From the NCBI RefSeq assembly GCF_000519185.1, contig NZ_JAFA01000017.1, positions 1 to 62,957 on the forward strand: DNA of 62,957 nt. The letters are read 5' to 3'. Positions 33,710-42,461 of this stretch are shown here, one piece after another. The position numbers were made by a program, and so were the translations under genes. The DNA comes from Paraburkholderia nodosa DSM 21604 (lineage in GTDB: Bacteria; Pseudomonadota; Gammaproteobacteria; Burkholderiales; Burkholderiaceae). The first letter of the stretch is position 1. Each line of letters opens with the position of its first letter. The notes under the pieces were generated by a model that ran no database searches, had not been told where the DNA came from, and saw only the letters and a program-made list of their open reading frames with translations.

Positions 33710-35188
33710 ATGCTCCGATCCCTGCGCGGCCGGCTGATCCTGCTGCTCGTTCTGCTAGTGGGCGCGGCGCTGTCCACCGGCATCCTGATGATTGGGCTCT
33801 TTCACCAGTCGGCGGCCGCGCAACTCGGCCAGGCCGCCGCCGAGAACAGCCGTGCCTGCGATGCGATTGCGGCCTCGTACCGCGCTTTCAGCGCGGCGCA
33901 CCCGGAAAAGCTCGCGGCGCTCGACGCCACGGAAGGCGACGCGTTGCGCGAGCGCCTGAGCGACCTGCTGGCGGTCTCGCTGCGCACGCGGCCCGGCGTG
34001 CAGGGCGGCGTCTGGAGCCGCGACGCGGGCTCGCTCGCCTATGCCTATCCGACTTACGTGGGCGCGGTGCAGCGCACGGACCCGCCTGCCGGCGAACTGC
34101 CGCGCATCCGCACGCTCAACGAGGCGGCGCTCGCGGGCGACCGCGCGACGAGCATGCGCATCAGCGGCCAGACGCAAACGCTGCTGCTGTCGGCTTGCCC
34201 GCTACCGGGGCCGATCCCGCACCTGACCGCCTGGACCATGAGCTGGACGCTCACGTTCGCGGGCCGCAGCTATCACCAGCTGATGGCGGGCCTCGGCGTG
34301 CTGCTCGTGACCGTGCTCGCGGCGGCCGCGCTGCTCACGCATCTCACGGTCACGTGGTCGCGCCATGTCTCGCAGATCGAAAGCGCCCTCAATGCCTACG
34401 ATGTCGCCGAACTGCCGGTGCTGCCCGCCACGCGCGAGCGCGAGCTCGACCGCATCGTGCTCGCGCTGAACGAGGCGGCGCGCAGGCTTGCCGCTGCGCG
34501 CCAGCGTGCCGATACGCTCGCGCGCCAGATGGCGAGCGCCGAGCGCATGGCCGCGATCGGCCGCGTGGCGGCGGGGGTGGCGCACGAGATCCGCAATCCC
34601 ATCGCGGCCATGCGGCTGAAGGCGGAGAGCGCCGTGGCGGCGGGCCCCGAGCGCCAGCCCCAGGCGCTGCAGGTGATCCTCGGGCAGATCGAGCGCCTCG
34701 ATGCGCTCGTGCGGCGCCTGCTCAGCATCACCGAGCACGACGAACCCAAGCGCGAGCAGGTCGCGGTCGGGCCGTTCCTCGACGCCCGCCTCGCCCAGCA
34801 CGTGGAGGTGGCGTCGGCGAAGCAGGTTACGATGACACGCACGGGCGACTTGCGAGAGGCCCGCTTCGATCCCGACCAGATGCAGCGCGCGCTCGACAAC
34901 CTGATCCTCAACGCGATTCACGCGGCGCCGCCTGAGAGCCGCATCGAAGTGAGCGCGCGCCATGCGCCGGAAGGCGCGGTGTTCGCCGTGTACGACGAGG
35001 GCGCCGGGCCGCCCGCCGCGATCCTCGACCATCTGTTCGAGCCGTTCGTGACCGGCCGCCCGGACGGCACGGGCCTCGGCCTCTCGATCGTGCGCGAAGT
35101 GGCGGAGGCGCACGGCGGCGTGGCGCGCTTCACCCGCAACGCTCGCGCAACGACCTTTGAAATGGTGCTGCCATGGCCCACATCCTGA
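33710..35188 (+). CDS. Two-component sensor histidine kinase
   Basis: The protein has 492 residues from ATG 33710 (an ATG at 33665 is also in frame). Helix 1 is at about 8-30 and helix 2 at about 193-215, enclosing a periplasmic sensor of about 160 residues with no recognised ligand domain. HisKA has the phosphorylated His at about 292 (GVAHEIRNPIAAMRL). The HATPase boxes are NLILNAIHAAPP, VYDEGAGPPAAIL and GTGLGLSIVREVAEAHGG. The 3' end overlaps the response-regulator gene by 16 bases. It is divergent from the mdt pump, so it probably senses an envelope stress or a pump substrate. Confidence 0.92.
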   Translation: MLRSLRGRLILLLVLLVGAALSTGILMIGLFHQSAAAQLGQAAAENSRACDAIAASYRAFSAAHPEKLAALDATEGDALRERLSDLLAVSLRTRPGVQGGVWSRDAGSLAYAYPTYVGAVQRTDPPAGELPRIRTLNEAALAGDRATSMRISGQTQTLLLSACPLPGPIPHLTAWTMSWTLTFAGRSYHQLMAGLGVLLVTVLAAAALLTHLTVTWSRHVSQIESALNAYDVAELPVLPATRERELDRIVLALNEAARRLAAARQRADTLARQMASAERMAAIGRVAAGVAHEIRNPIAAMRLKAESAVAAGPERQPQALQVILGQIERLDALVRRLLSITEHDEPKREQVAVGPFLDARLAQHVEVASAKQVTMTRTGDLREARFDPDQMQRALDNLILNAIHAAPPESRIEVSARHAPEGAVFAVYDEGAGPPAAILDHLFEPFVTGRPDGTGLGLSIVREVAEAHGGVARFTRNARATTFEMVLPWPTS

Positions 35189-36528
35189 TCGTCGACGACG
35201 ACGAGACCATGCGCGACGCGCTCGCCGAAGTCGTACGCGACCTCGGCCACAGCGTCTGCCTCGCCGCGAACGGCACGCTGGCGCTCGAGATGGTCGAGCG
35301 CGAGAGCGTGAGCGCGATGTTCCTCGACCTGCGCATGCCCGGTATCGACGGGCTCGAGGTGCTGCGCCGCCTGCGCGAGCGGCCTGCGGCGCCCGCTGTC
35401 GCGGTGCTGACCGCGCACGCCACGGCGTCCAACACGATCGAGGCGATGCGGCTCGGCGCCTTCGATCACCTCACCAAGCCGATCGGCCGCGACGATCTCG
35501 CGCAAGTGCTGGAGCGCATGCTGGCCAGCATCGTCGAGCCGCAGCCGCCCGCGGCGAGCGTGGAGCCCGAGACGCTGATCGGCTCGAGCGAGGCGATGCG
35601 CACGGTGCAGAAAACCATCGGCGTGCTGGCCGACAGCGACGCCACCGTGCTCATTACCGGCGAAACGGGCACGGGCAAGGAAGTGGTGGCGCGCGCGATC
35701 CACGAGCACGGGTTGCACAATCGCGGGCCGTTCGTGGCCGTGAACTGCGCGGCGATTCCGCCCGACCTGCTGGAGAGCGAACTGTTCGGCCACGTGCGCG
35801 GCGCGTTCACGGGCGCGAGCGCGGACCGCGATGGCGCGTTTCGCCAGGCCGGGCACGGCACGCTCTTTCTCGACGAAATCGGCGACATGGGCATGGCGAT
35901 GCAGGCGAAGATCCTGCGTGCGCTGCAAGAGCGCGTGGTGACGCCCGTGGGCGGCCGGCCTGTGCCCGTGGAGGTGCGCGTGATCGCTGCCACGCACCGC
36001 GACCTCATGCGCGGCGTGCGCGAGGGCAGCTTTCGCGAGGACCTTTACTACCGGCTGCATGTCGTGCCGATCCACCTGCCGCCGCTCTCGGCGCGCATTT
36101 CCGACATCGTGCCGCTCGCCGAGCATTTTCTCGCCCGCGCGGGCACGCGCAAGCGCCTTTCCGCCGACGCTGCGGCGCATTTGATCCGTCATGGCTGGCC
36201 CGGCAACGTGCGCGAGTTGAAGAACGCCATGGAGCGCGTCGCGGTGATGGTGCGCGGCGAGTACGTGCACGCCACTGACCTCGCGTTTCTCGAAGGCGAG
36301 CGCTCGGGCGCCGCCCCCGTGATCGACTGGCCCGACGAAGACCTGCCTTCCGCACTCGCGCGTCTGGAGGAAATGCTGATACGGCGTGCGCTCAGGCACA
36401 GCAACAACAACCGGACCGACGCGGCACGCCGGCTGAACGTGAATCGCCAGTTGCTCTACGCGAAGCTCAAGCGCTATGGCATCGAGGTGGCCGATGACAA
36501 GAACATCGAGGGCGGCGAAGGCGAGTAG
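35173..36528 (+). CDS. Sigma-54-dependent response regulator, NtrC family
   Basis: The 451-residue protein has three domains. The receiver has phospho-acceptor Asp52 in MFLDLRMPGIDG and acidic pocket VDDDE. The AAA+ domain has Walker A TGETGTGKE, the sigma-54-contacting loop RGAFTGAS, and Walker B LFLDEIGDMG. The C-terminus has a Fis-type helix-turn-helix (NNRTDAARRLNVNRQLLYAKLKRYG). The presence of GAFTGA means that it can activate RpoN. The kinase overlaps it and a sigma-54-type promoter lies in front of the adjacent efflux operon, the likely target. Confidence 0.95.
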   Translation: MAHILIVDDDETMRDALAEVVRDLGHSVCLAANGTLALEMVERESVSAMFLDLRMPGIDGLEVLRRLRERPAAPAVAVLTAHATASNTIEAMRLGAFDHLTKPIGRDDLAQVLERMLASIVEPQPPAASVEPETLIGSSEAMRTVQKTIGVLADSDATVLITGETGTGKEVVARAIHEHGLHNRGPFVAVNCAAIPPDLLESELFGHVRGAFTGASADRDGAFRQAGHGTLFLDEIGDMGMAMQAKILRALQERVVTPVGGRPVPVEVRVIAATHRDLMRGVREGSFREDLYYRLHVVPIHLPPLSARISDIVPLAEHFLARAGTRKRLSADAAAHLIRHGWPGNVRELKNAMERVAVMVRGEYVHATDLAFLEGERSGAAPVIDWPDEDLPSALARLEEMLIRRALRHSNNNRTDAARRLNVNRQLLYAKLKRYGIEVADDKNIEGGEGE

Positions 36529-36545
36529 GGGGATGCCACGCGAAA

Positions 36546-36564
36546 CGGCGCCTTCCAGGCGCCG
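36546..36564. terminator. 7-bp stem hairpin between convergent regulator and sulfotransferase genes
   Basis: CGGCGCC at 36546-36552 pairs with GGCGCCG at 36558-36564 around TTCCA. It lies 18 bases after the response-regulator stop and 12 bases from the end of the convergent sulfotransferase gene. There is no T-tract. Confidence 0.5.
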
Positions 36565-36575
36565 CTCCGCACAAG

Positions 36576-37394
36576 TTATCGGGATTCCGAAAGAGTTGCC
36601 GATGCCGCATAGCCGAGTTGCGTCGCCGCTTTTTCCGCGAGCGCGAGGAGCGCGTTGTCGGTCGTTGGCGTAGGCGGGACGACGTAGAGATCGGCGATAT
36701 CGGTCACCGGGTCGCTGAACGGCGTTGGCGCACTGCGTTGGGCGTGCAGAAAATCGCGTATCGGCGCAGGGTCCGCGAGGCCCAGGAAGCGGCTGATGCT
36801 TGCTATCGTCGTGTCCGGATCCTCGATCAGATTGCGATAGCCGATCGTCAATGTCTGCTCCTCCGGGATTTCAGCGAAGAAGTCGATGATTTCGGTCACA
36901 TACTGACCCCATACGCGCACGCCGTCGTTGACGGACCCGATCCAGTGCTTGCGCACCAGCGAATTGGCGACCCAGCCAGGATCGCGATGAAGATGGATGA
37001 AGCGAGCGTGGGGCAGCAACTCGTGGATGAGCCTCAGGCAAGACCCGGAGCGTGGCAAGCGCTCGATGGCGCCAATGCGGCCGGAAAGAATCGTCGGATC
37101 GGCGTAAGGCGGATGCTTGTCGCCCCAGATCGGCGCCGACATGTCGAGGTCTTCACGATAGAAGCGCTCGACCCAGGCGCCGAGCGTGCGGCGGCTATAA
37201 GCGTTGAAGCGGTCGCGGCAGGCCGCGCCGAGCAGATCGGGGCGCTGGCTGCCCACATCGAGCATATCCTTGACCAGCGCGAAAACGCGGCATTCGTTGG
37301 TCAGCTGGATGTGCGGGTGCGCACTGAGAACCGAGCAAAGAAACGTTGTTCCCGAGCGGGGTGCGCCGACAATGAATAGCGGAAAAGAATGCAT
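36576..37394 (-). CDS. Sulfotransferase-family protein
   Basis: The 272-residue protein has the 5'-phosphosulfate loop for PAPS binding at its N-terminus (FIVGAPRSGTTFLCSVL) and the 3'-phosphate-binding region (LIHELLPHARFIHLHRDPGWVANS). These enzymes move a sulfuryl group from PAPS to a hydroxyl or amine acceptor, often a lipid, sugar or peptide. No PAPS synthesis or biosynthetic cluster is next to it, so the acceptor is unknown. It is a single gene, convergent with the response regulator. Confidence 0.85.
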   Translation of the reverse strand: MHSFPLFIVGAPRSGTTFLCSVLSAHPHIQLTNECRVFALVKDMLDVGSQRPDLLGAACRDRFNAYSRRTLGAWVERFYREDLDMSAPIWGDKHPPYADPTILSGRIGAIERLPRSGSCLRLIHELLPHARFIHLHRDPGWVANSLVRKHWIGSVNDGVRVWGQYVTEIIDFFAEIPEEQTLTIGYRNLIEDPDTTIASISRFLGLADPAPIRDFLHAQRSAPTPFSDPVTDIADLYVVPPTPTTDNALLALAEKAATQLGYAASATLSESR

Positions 37395-37510
37395 TCTGCC
37401 CTCTCCCCTGTTGCGTCCTGCGCCGTTGCTTCGTTTGCACCGATGTTACCTGCCGACGCTGGCGCGAAACTGACGCCGCGATGGCCAGGGTGACAAAGCG
37501 CTTGCGACGG

Positions 37511-38875
37511 TTACGGCTCCAACGCGGTTACTGGAGCATATGCACGCCGCGGTTTCATCAGCATGAGCGCGCCGGCGGAGGCCAGCGCCGGCAGCGCGAG
37601 CATGGCGAAGATGGCGTTGAAATTCCACCCGAGCCCGAGCAGCGCCGCGCCGACGAATGAACCGGCCATGCCGCCCACGCGACCGATGCCCTGCATCCAC
37701 GCCACGCCCGTAGTGCGGGCTTCGGTTGGGTAGATCATGGAGGCGTAGGTGGACATCGAGGTCGCCGCGCTCGTGACGAGCGAGCCGCACAGAAAGAGCG
37801 CAACGCCGAGCAACATGGGATGCTCCACGCTCGCCCCCGTTACGGCGACGAGCAGCGCCGCGAGCAGGTAGTCGACGACGATCGTCCTGTTGGCGCCGAA
37901 GCGGTCCATCAGACGGCCGGCAATGAGGTTGCCGATCAGGCCGCCAAGCGGAAACACGGAAGCCATCAACGCGCCGTGCTCCACGCTGAAACCGGCCTTG
38001 CGCAGCAGTGTGGGCATCCAGTTCGTCATGAAGTAGTAGACCAGGAGGCTCATGAACATCGTGAGCCACAGCAGCAACGTGCGGCGCCGATAGTCGTGCG
38101 CCAGCAGCAGCGCGAGTGCCGGTTTGCCTCGCGCTTTGTCCTGCGTTTCCGAAGGCGCGGTGCGGGCGACGAAGGTGCATCCCGTGAAGTCCATGGCCGG
38201 TGCAACGCGGCGCAGAATGCGTGCGACACGGCGTTCGTTGCCGGGCCGCAGCGCGAGAAATTGTGCGGATTCCGGCTGGAATACGAACAGGACGAGGGCC
38301 AGCGCGAGTGGCCCGACGCCGCCCGCCATCAGCACGCTGCGCCAGCCGAAATGCGGAATGAGCCATGCCGAGGCCGCGCCGCCCGCCATGAGGCCGCACG
38401 AGAATCCGCAGTACATGGCGTTGACGGAGAGGGCGCGCAAACGCTGCGGCGCGTATTCGGACATCATGGTGATGGTTGTGGGCATCGCAGCGCCGAGGCC
38501 GAGTCCGGTGATAAAGCGCAGTGCGGTGAGCGAAGCGATCGACTGGGCTTGCGCGGCGATGAGCGTGCAGATGCCAAAGGCCGCGACCGACGCAACGAGC
38601 ACGCACTTGCGACCGAAGCGGTCTGCCACCGGCCCGGCCAGAATCGCGCCGAGGCCGAGTCCCGCGAGCGCGGCACTCATTACGGCGCCCAGCTCGCCGC
38701 GCGCGACGCCCCATTCCTGGACGAGCGACGGCGCAATGAAACCGATGGCGGCGGTATCGTATCCGTCCGCCATGACGATCAGGAATCCAAAAAGGAGAAC
38801 GAGCCAGTGCAATGGAGCGAAGCGCTCGGCATCGATGAACGATTGAACGTCGATGGGGTGGGGTATGCGATTCAT
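37511..38875 (-). CDS. MFS aromatic-acid:H+ symporter, AAHS family
   Basis: The 454-residue inner-membrane transporter has 12 helices. AAHS markers are FLIVMADGYDTAAIGFIAPSL in helix 1 and the MFS loop GPVADRFGRKCVLV. Relatives such as PcaK, BenK and MhpT import 4-hydroxybenzoate, benzoate or phenylpropionates. It is in a row on the minus strand with an SDR and a KstD-like flavoenzyme behind an IclR regulator, so the substrate is probably a cyclic or aromatic compound. An intergenic gap of 42 bases separates it from the SDR. Confidence 0.9.
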   Translation of the reverse strand: MNRIPHPIDVQSFIDAERFAPLHWLVLLFGFLIVMADGYDTAAIGFIAPSLVQEWGVARGELGAVMSAALAGLGLGAILAGPVADRFGRKCVLVASVAAFGICTLIAAQAQSIASLTALRFITGLGLGAAMPTTITMMSEYAPQRLRALSVNAMYCGFSCGLMAGGAASAWLIPHFGWRSVLMAGGVGPLALALVLFVFQPESAQFLALRPGNERRVARILRRVAPAMDFTGCTFVARTAPSETQDKARGKPALALLLAHDYRRRTLLLWLTMFMSLLVYYFMTNWMPTLLRKAGFSVEHGALMASVFPLGGLIGNLIAGRLMDRFGANRTIVVDYLLAALLVAVTGASVEHPMLLGVALFLCGSLVTSAATSMSTYASMIYPTEARTTGVAWMQGIGRVGGMAGSFVGAALLGLGWNFNAIFAMLALPALASAGALMLMKPRRAYAPVTALEP

Positions 38876-38917
38876 CGCCGCCTGTCTCCTGAATGATTGT
38901 CGAAAAACCCGGGCGCT

Positions 38918-39685
38918 TCAGCCCGCGAGATAGCCGCCGTCTACCGGCAAGATGACGCCCGTGACGTAGCTGGACATCGACGAGGCGAGAAACAGGACTG
39001 CGCCGACGAGCTCCTCCGGCTTGCCAACCCGCTTCATGGGAATGCGGCTCATGAAGCGTTCGAGCCTGGCTGGATCGTCGCGCGTGAAGACGGTCATAGG
39101 CGTTTCAATCACGCCCGGCGCGATGGCGTTCACGCGTATGCCGTCGCTCGCGAGATCCACGGCGAGCGACTGGGTCAGCATCTTCACGGCGCCTTTGGAT
39201 GGCGAATAGCCGAGCGTGTTGGGCTGACCCGAAAACGACGCGATCGACGCGATGTTGACAATTGTGCCGCGCGTCTTGCGCAGCGCTGGCAGGCAGGCGT
39301 GGCACACGTTGAACGTGCCTTCGTGATTGACCTTCATGACACGCTGGAGGTTGGCGAGGGCGTTCTCGCTGTCGATGCCTTCGCGAATGAGGATGCCCGC
39401 GTTGTTCACGAGCACGTCGATTGCGCCGAGCCTGGCCGCAATGTCTTCGGTCACGCCGCGGCATTGGGCGGCGTCGGTCACGTCGAGTTGGCAGGCGTAG
39501 GCTGCGTGTCCGTTGGCTTCGATGATCGCCGCGGTCTCGCGGGCGTTGGCTTCGTTCATGTCGGAGACGACGACGGACGCGCCCGCTTCGGCGAGTCCGA
39601 TGGCAATGGCGCGGCCGTTGCCCTGGCCCGCGCCGGTGATCAAAGCAATTTTTCCGGTGAGGATTGGGTTCGAATTAATTTGCAT
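38918..39685 (-). CDS. Short-chain dehydrogenase/reductase
   Basis: The 255-residue classical SDR has cofactor loop TGAGQGNGRAIA (TGxxxGxG), NNAG motif (VLVNNAG), catalytic Ser in NIASIASFSG and YxxxK in YSPSKGAVK, and a C-terminal PVDGGYLAG. An Asp after beta2 (VVVSDMNEAN) suggests NAD rather than NADP preference. It lies between the AAHS transporter and the KstD-like enzyme on one strand. It probably oxidises or reduces a hydroxyl group of the transported compound; the chemistry is not determinable. Confidence 0.92.
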   Translation of the reverse strand: MQINSNPILTGKIALITGAGQGNGRAIAIGLAEAGASVVVSDMNEANARETAAIIEANGHAAYACQLDVTDAAQCRGVTEDIAARLGAIDVLVNNAGILIREGIDSENALANLQRVMKVNHEGTFNVCHACLPALRKTRGTIVNIASIASFSGQPNTLGYSPSKGAVKMLTQSLAVDLASDGIRVNAIAPGVIETPMTVFTRDDPARLERFMSRIPMKRVGKPEELVGAVLFLASSMSSYVTGVILPVDGGYLAG

Positions 39686-39737
39686 GACTGAATAATAAAA
39701 TAATTGAAACGGCGGAGTATTCGTCTAAAGAAGGCGT

Positions 39738-41492
39738 TTAGTGTGCCGCGAGCGAGACTTGCTCGAGCCTGGCGTCCGGTCCGGAGTGATCCTGACGTGC
39801 GCGGTCGGCAATATGGTTGGCCGCGATGAAGCCGAACGTGAGGCCAGGCCCCAGCGTGATGCCCGCGCCGGTGTATTCGCCGCCCATGATGCTGGCCGCG
39901 TCGTTGCCGGCGGCGTACAGGCCGGTGATGGGTGAGCCATCGCGCGAAACGGCCTGGGCATGTTCGTTCGTGCGCAGGCCCATGAAGGAGCCGAGGTCGC
40001 CCGGGACGAGCTTGATTGCGTAAAACGGGCCGTCGGCGAGCGGTTCGACACACGGGTTGGGCGCGTGCAGCGCATCGCCCTGGTAGCGGTTGTAGGCCTT
40101 GCTGCCCCGGCCGAATTCGAGGTCGCGGCCAAGTCGCGCCCCCTCGTTGTACTGCCGCACAGTGAGGCCGAGCGTGGCCGCATCCACGCCGATTGCCTTC
40201 GCGAGCGCTTCGAGCGTTTTACCGCGCTTGAGATAACCGTTGCGCAGATGCGGGCCGAGCGGCATCGGGAAGGGCTTGACGAAGCCGAGCCCGTAGCGCC
40301 GGATGGCCGCGTGGTCGGCAACGAGCCAGCACGCCGTTTCCGTCTTGCCCTTCGACGCGTCGATCATTGCCTGAACGAGGTCGTGGTACGAGTTCGCCTC
40401 GTTCGCAAAGCGCCGTCCGTCGAGGTTCACCGCGATCACGCCCGGTTTCGCCCTGTCGATGAAGTGCGGCATGATGCCCGTCGAGCCATCCTTACGCGGC
40501 ACGAGCGACATGGGCGTCCATGCGGCGGCGTTCGAGAGGTTTCTGTCGAACACGGCGCCTACCGCTTCTGCCATGCGGATACCGTCGCCAACGTTGGTCT
40601 GCGGGGTAGGCGAGTAGTGCCCGTGTCCCGCCTGCACGTGCGGATAGGTCGACTTGCGACGTTCGAGGTCGTGCGGGAAGCCGCCGGTGGCGAGCACGAC
40701 GGCGTGCCGCGCCTTGACTTCGATTCGTTCTCCTGCGCGTTCGAGCACAGCGCCTGCGACGCGTCCGCCCTCGCACAGCAGCTGCGTGGCCGGGCACGAC
40801 AGCCACACAGGAATGTCGAGGTCGGCGGCGGATCTGGCGAGCCGCGCGGCGAGCGCATTGCCGTTGGTGAGCGTCATGCCCCGGCCGAACTTCATCACTT
40901 CACGGAAGTGCTTCGTGAGCCGCTTCGTCACATACCAGGCCGATTCGAGTGAGCGCGTAACCCGCATGAAGTGGACGATGTCCTTGCCCGAGCCGATCGT
41001 GACGCCAAAAACCGTCAATTCCGGCAGCACCGGGCCCAGGGTCTTGAGCAGCGGCCCAAGCTCACGCGCGTCGTAAGGGCGCGTGACCATCGAGCGACCG
41101 CCTTGCGCCGCGCCGGGCGCTTCGGCGTGGTAGTCCGGAAACGTGAGCGGCATGTCGAACTGCACCGCGGTGTTCGAGGTGAAAAATTCCACCGCCTTCG
41201 GGCCGTTCGCGAGAAAGGCGCGCACGCGTGCTTCGTCGAAGCCGCGCCCGGCCTGGTTGCGGATATAGGTGAGCGCCTGATCCGGCAGTTCATGGTGGCC
41301 CCACGCCTGCGCGAGATACGTGTTGGGAATCCAGAGCCAGCCTCCCGAGCGCGCGGTCGTGCCGCCGTAGTACGCGGCTTTTTCGGCCACGATCACCTTC
41401 AACCCGCGGCTCGCGGCGGTAATGGCTGCCGACATGCCGCCCACGCCCGTGCCAATCACGAGCACATCGCATTCTGCTTGCGTCAAAGACAT
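39738..41492 (-). CDS. FAD-dependent dehydrogenase, 3-ketosteroid-1-dehydrogenase/fumarate-reductase family
   Basis: The 584-residue flavoprotein has Rossmann motif CDVLVIGTGVGGMSAAITAASRG, a family-typical YYGGTTARSGGWLWIPN after the second strand, and C-terminal FAD segment GEYTGAGITLGPGLTFGFIAAN. It resembles KstD-type enzymes that insert a C=C bond next to a carbonyl of steroids or other cyclic ketones. ATG 41492 follows GAGAGG, giving a good start; the longer reading frame lacks a ribosome site. With an SDR and an AAHS transporter it forms a probable degradation cassette controlled by the divergent IclR protein. Confidence 0.88.
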   Translation of the reverse strand: MSLTQAECDVLVIGTGVGGMSAAITAASRGLKVIVAEKAAYYGGTTARSGGWLWIPNTYLAQAWGHHELPDQALTYIRNQAGRGFDEARVRAFLANGPKAVEFFTSNTAVQFDMPLTFPDYHAEAPGAAQGGRSMVTRPYDARELGPLLKTLGPVLPELTVFGVTIGSGKDIVHFMRVTRSLESAWYVTKRLTKHFREVMKFGRGMTLTNGNALAARLARSAADLDIPVWLSCPATQLLCEGGRVAGAVLERAGERIEVKARHAVVLATGGFPHDLERRKSTYPHVQAGHGHYSPTPQTNVGDGIRMAEAVGAVFDRNLSNAAAWTPMSLVPRKDGSTGIMPHFIDRAKPGVIAVNLDGRRFANEANSYHDLVQAMIDASKGKTETACWLVADHAAIRRYGLGFVKPFPMPLGPHLRNGYLKRGKTLEALAKAIGVDAATLGLTVRQYNEGARLGRDLEFGRGSKAYNRYQGDALHAPNPCVEPLADGPFYAIKLVPGDLGSFMGLRTNEHAQAVSRDGSPITGLYAAGNDAASIMGGEYTGAGITLGPGLTFGFIAANHIADRARQDHSGPDARLEQVSLAAH

Positions 41493-41545
41493 CGACCTCT
41501 CCGTTCTGGTGCGGGCGGCGTCGGGCAACGTCGCCTCCGTAGCCG

Positions 41546-41560
41546 CTAGATTAAATCTAG
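41546..41560. promoter_or_regulatory. Perfect palindrome CTAGATTAAATCTAG between divergent genes
   Basis: The 15-bp palindrome has arms CTAGATT and AATCTAG around a single A, and a further CTAG lies at 41565-41568. It sits 54 bases upstream of the KstD-like gene and 95 bases from the IclR gene, in an AT-rich intergenic island. IclR proteins usually bind such 13-15 bp palindromes, so this is the likely operator for both directions. Confidence 0.6.
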
Positions 41561-41654
41561 CTCGCTAGAGAATATCTTATAGTTAACCCTATGCAACTGA
41601 ATTAGATAATGCCTAGTGCTATACTGAGTCGACCTTTGAATAACGGGGACGGAC

Positions 41655-42458
41655 GTGGAAAGCACCGAAGGCCAGGCGGCGCCCGAGCGCGAGCGCCGCG
41701 GCATACAGTCGATCGAAGTGGGAGGGGAGATCCTCAAGGTGCTGGCCGATGAGGCGCGGCCCCTGGCGCTGCGCGATCTCGTGAAGGCGGCAGGCATGCC
41801 GTCGGGCAAGATTCATCCGTACCTGGTGAGCTTCGGCAAGATCGGGCTGGTCGCGCAGGACCCAGCCACGGGGCACTATCTGCTCGGGCCCATGGCGATC
41901 CAGCTGGGGCTCGCGAGCCTCCAGACGCAAAACCCTATCCGCGAGGCCACGCCCTTTGCGGAGACGTTGTCGGAACAGACCTCGCATGCGGTGGCGATCG
42001 CCGTGTGGGGCAATCTGGGCCCGGTGATCGTGCGCCTGATCGATGCGTCCTACCCCATCCACACGAACATCCGCACGGGCACGGTCATGTCGCTCGCGAA
42101 CACGGCGACCGGCAGGGTCTTTTCGGCGTTTCTGCCGCGCAGGTTCACTGAGACGCTGCTGCTCGACGACCGCATCCGGCTGGGCCCCGACATTGCGCAT
42201 CCGCTAGAAGCGTCGGTGGTCGAGGCGATGATCGAGGAGGCGCGCGAGCGGCATATGGCGCGCAGCATCAATCATCCGACACCGGGCATCGTGGCGTTCT
42301 CCGCGCCGGTCTTCGACTACTCGAAAAACATTGCGCTGACCCTCACCATCATGGGACCGACCGGCACGCTCGACACCGACTGGGACGGCACCGTTGCCAC
42401 CGCGCTGCGCGATTGCGTGCAGGCGATTTCACGGCGGCTGGGCTACCGGGCAGCGTGA
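41655..42458 (+). CDS. IclR-family transcriptional regulator
   Basis: The 267-residue protein has an N-terminal winged helix at about residues 15-75 (SIEVGGEILKVLADEARPLALRDLVKAAGM) and an IclR effector domain to the end (SLQTQNPIREATPFAETLSE, STPGIVAFSAPVFDY-like). The start is GTG. It is divergent from the KstD-SDR-transporter row and shares its palindrome-bearing intergenic region, so it most likely controls that set in response to a pathway intermediate. Whether as activator or repressor is not visible. Confidence 0.9.
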   Translation: MESTEGQAAPERERRGIQSIEVGGEILKVLADEARPLALRDLVKAAGMPSGKIHPYLVSFGKIGLVAQDPATGHYLLGPMAIQLGLASLQTQNPIREATPFAETLSEQTSHAVAIAVWGNLGPVIVRLIDASYPIHTNIRTGTVMSLANTATGRVFSAFLPRRFTETLLLDDRIRLGPDIAHPLEASVVEAMIEEARERHMARSINHPTPGIVAFSAPVFDYSKNIALTLTIMGPTGTLDTDWDGTVATALRDCVQAISRRLGYRAA

Positions 42459-42461
42459 AAG

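Noticed and set aside
34918..36399. A 493-codon open frame antisense to the response-regulator gene
   Set aside because: No domain resemblance, and the plus strand encodes a complete NtrC-type protein.
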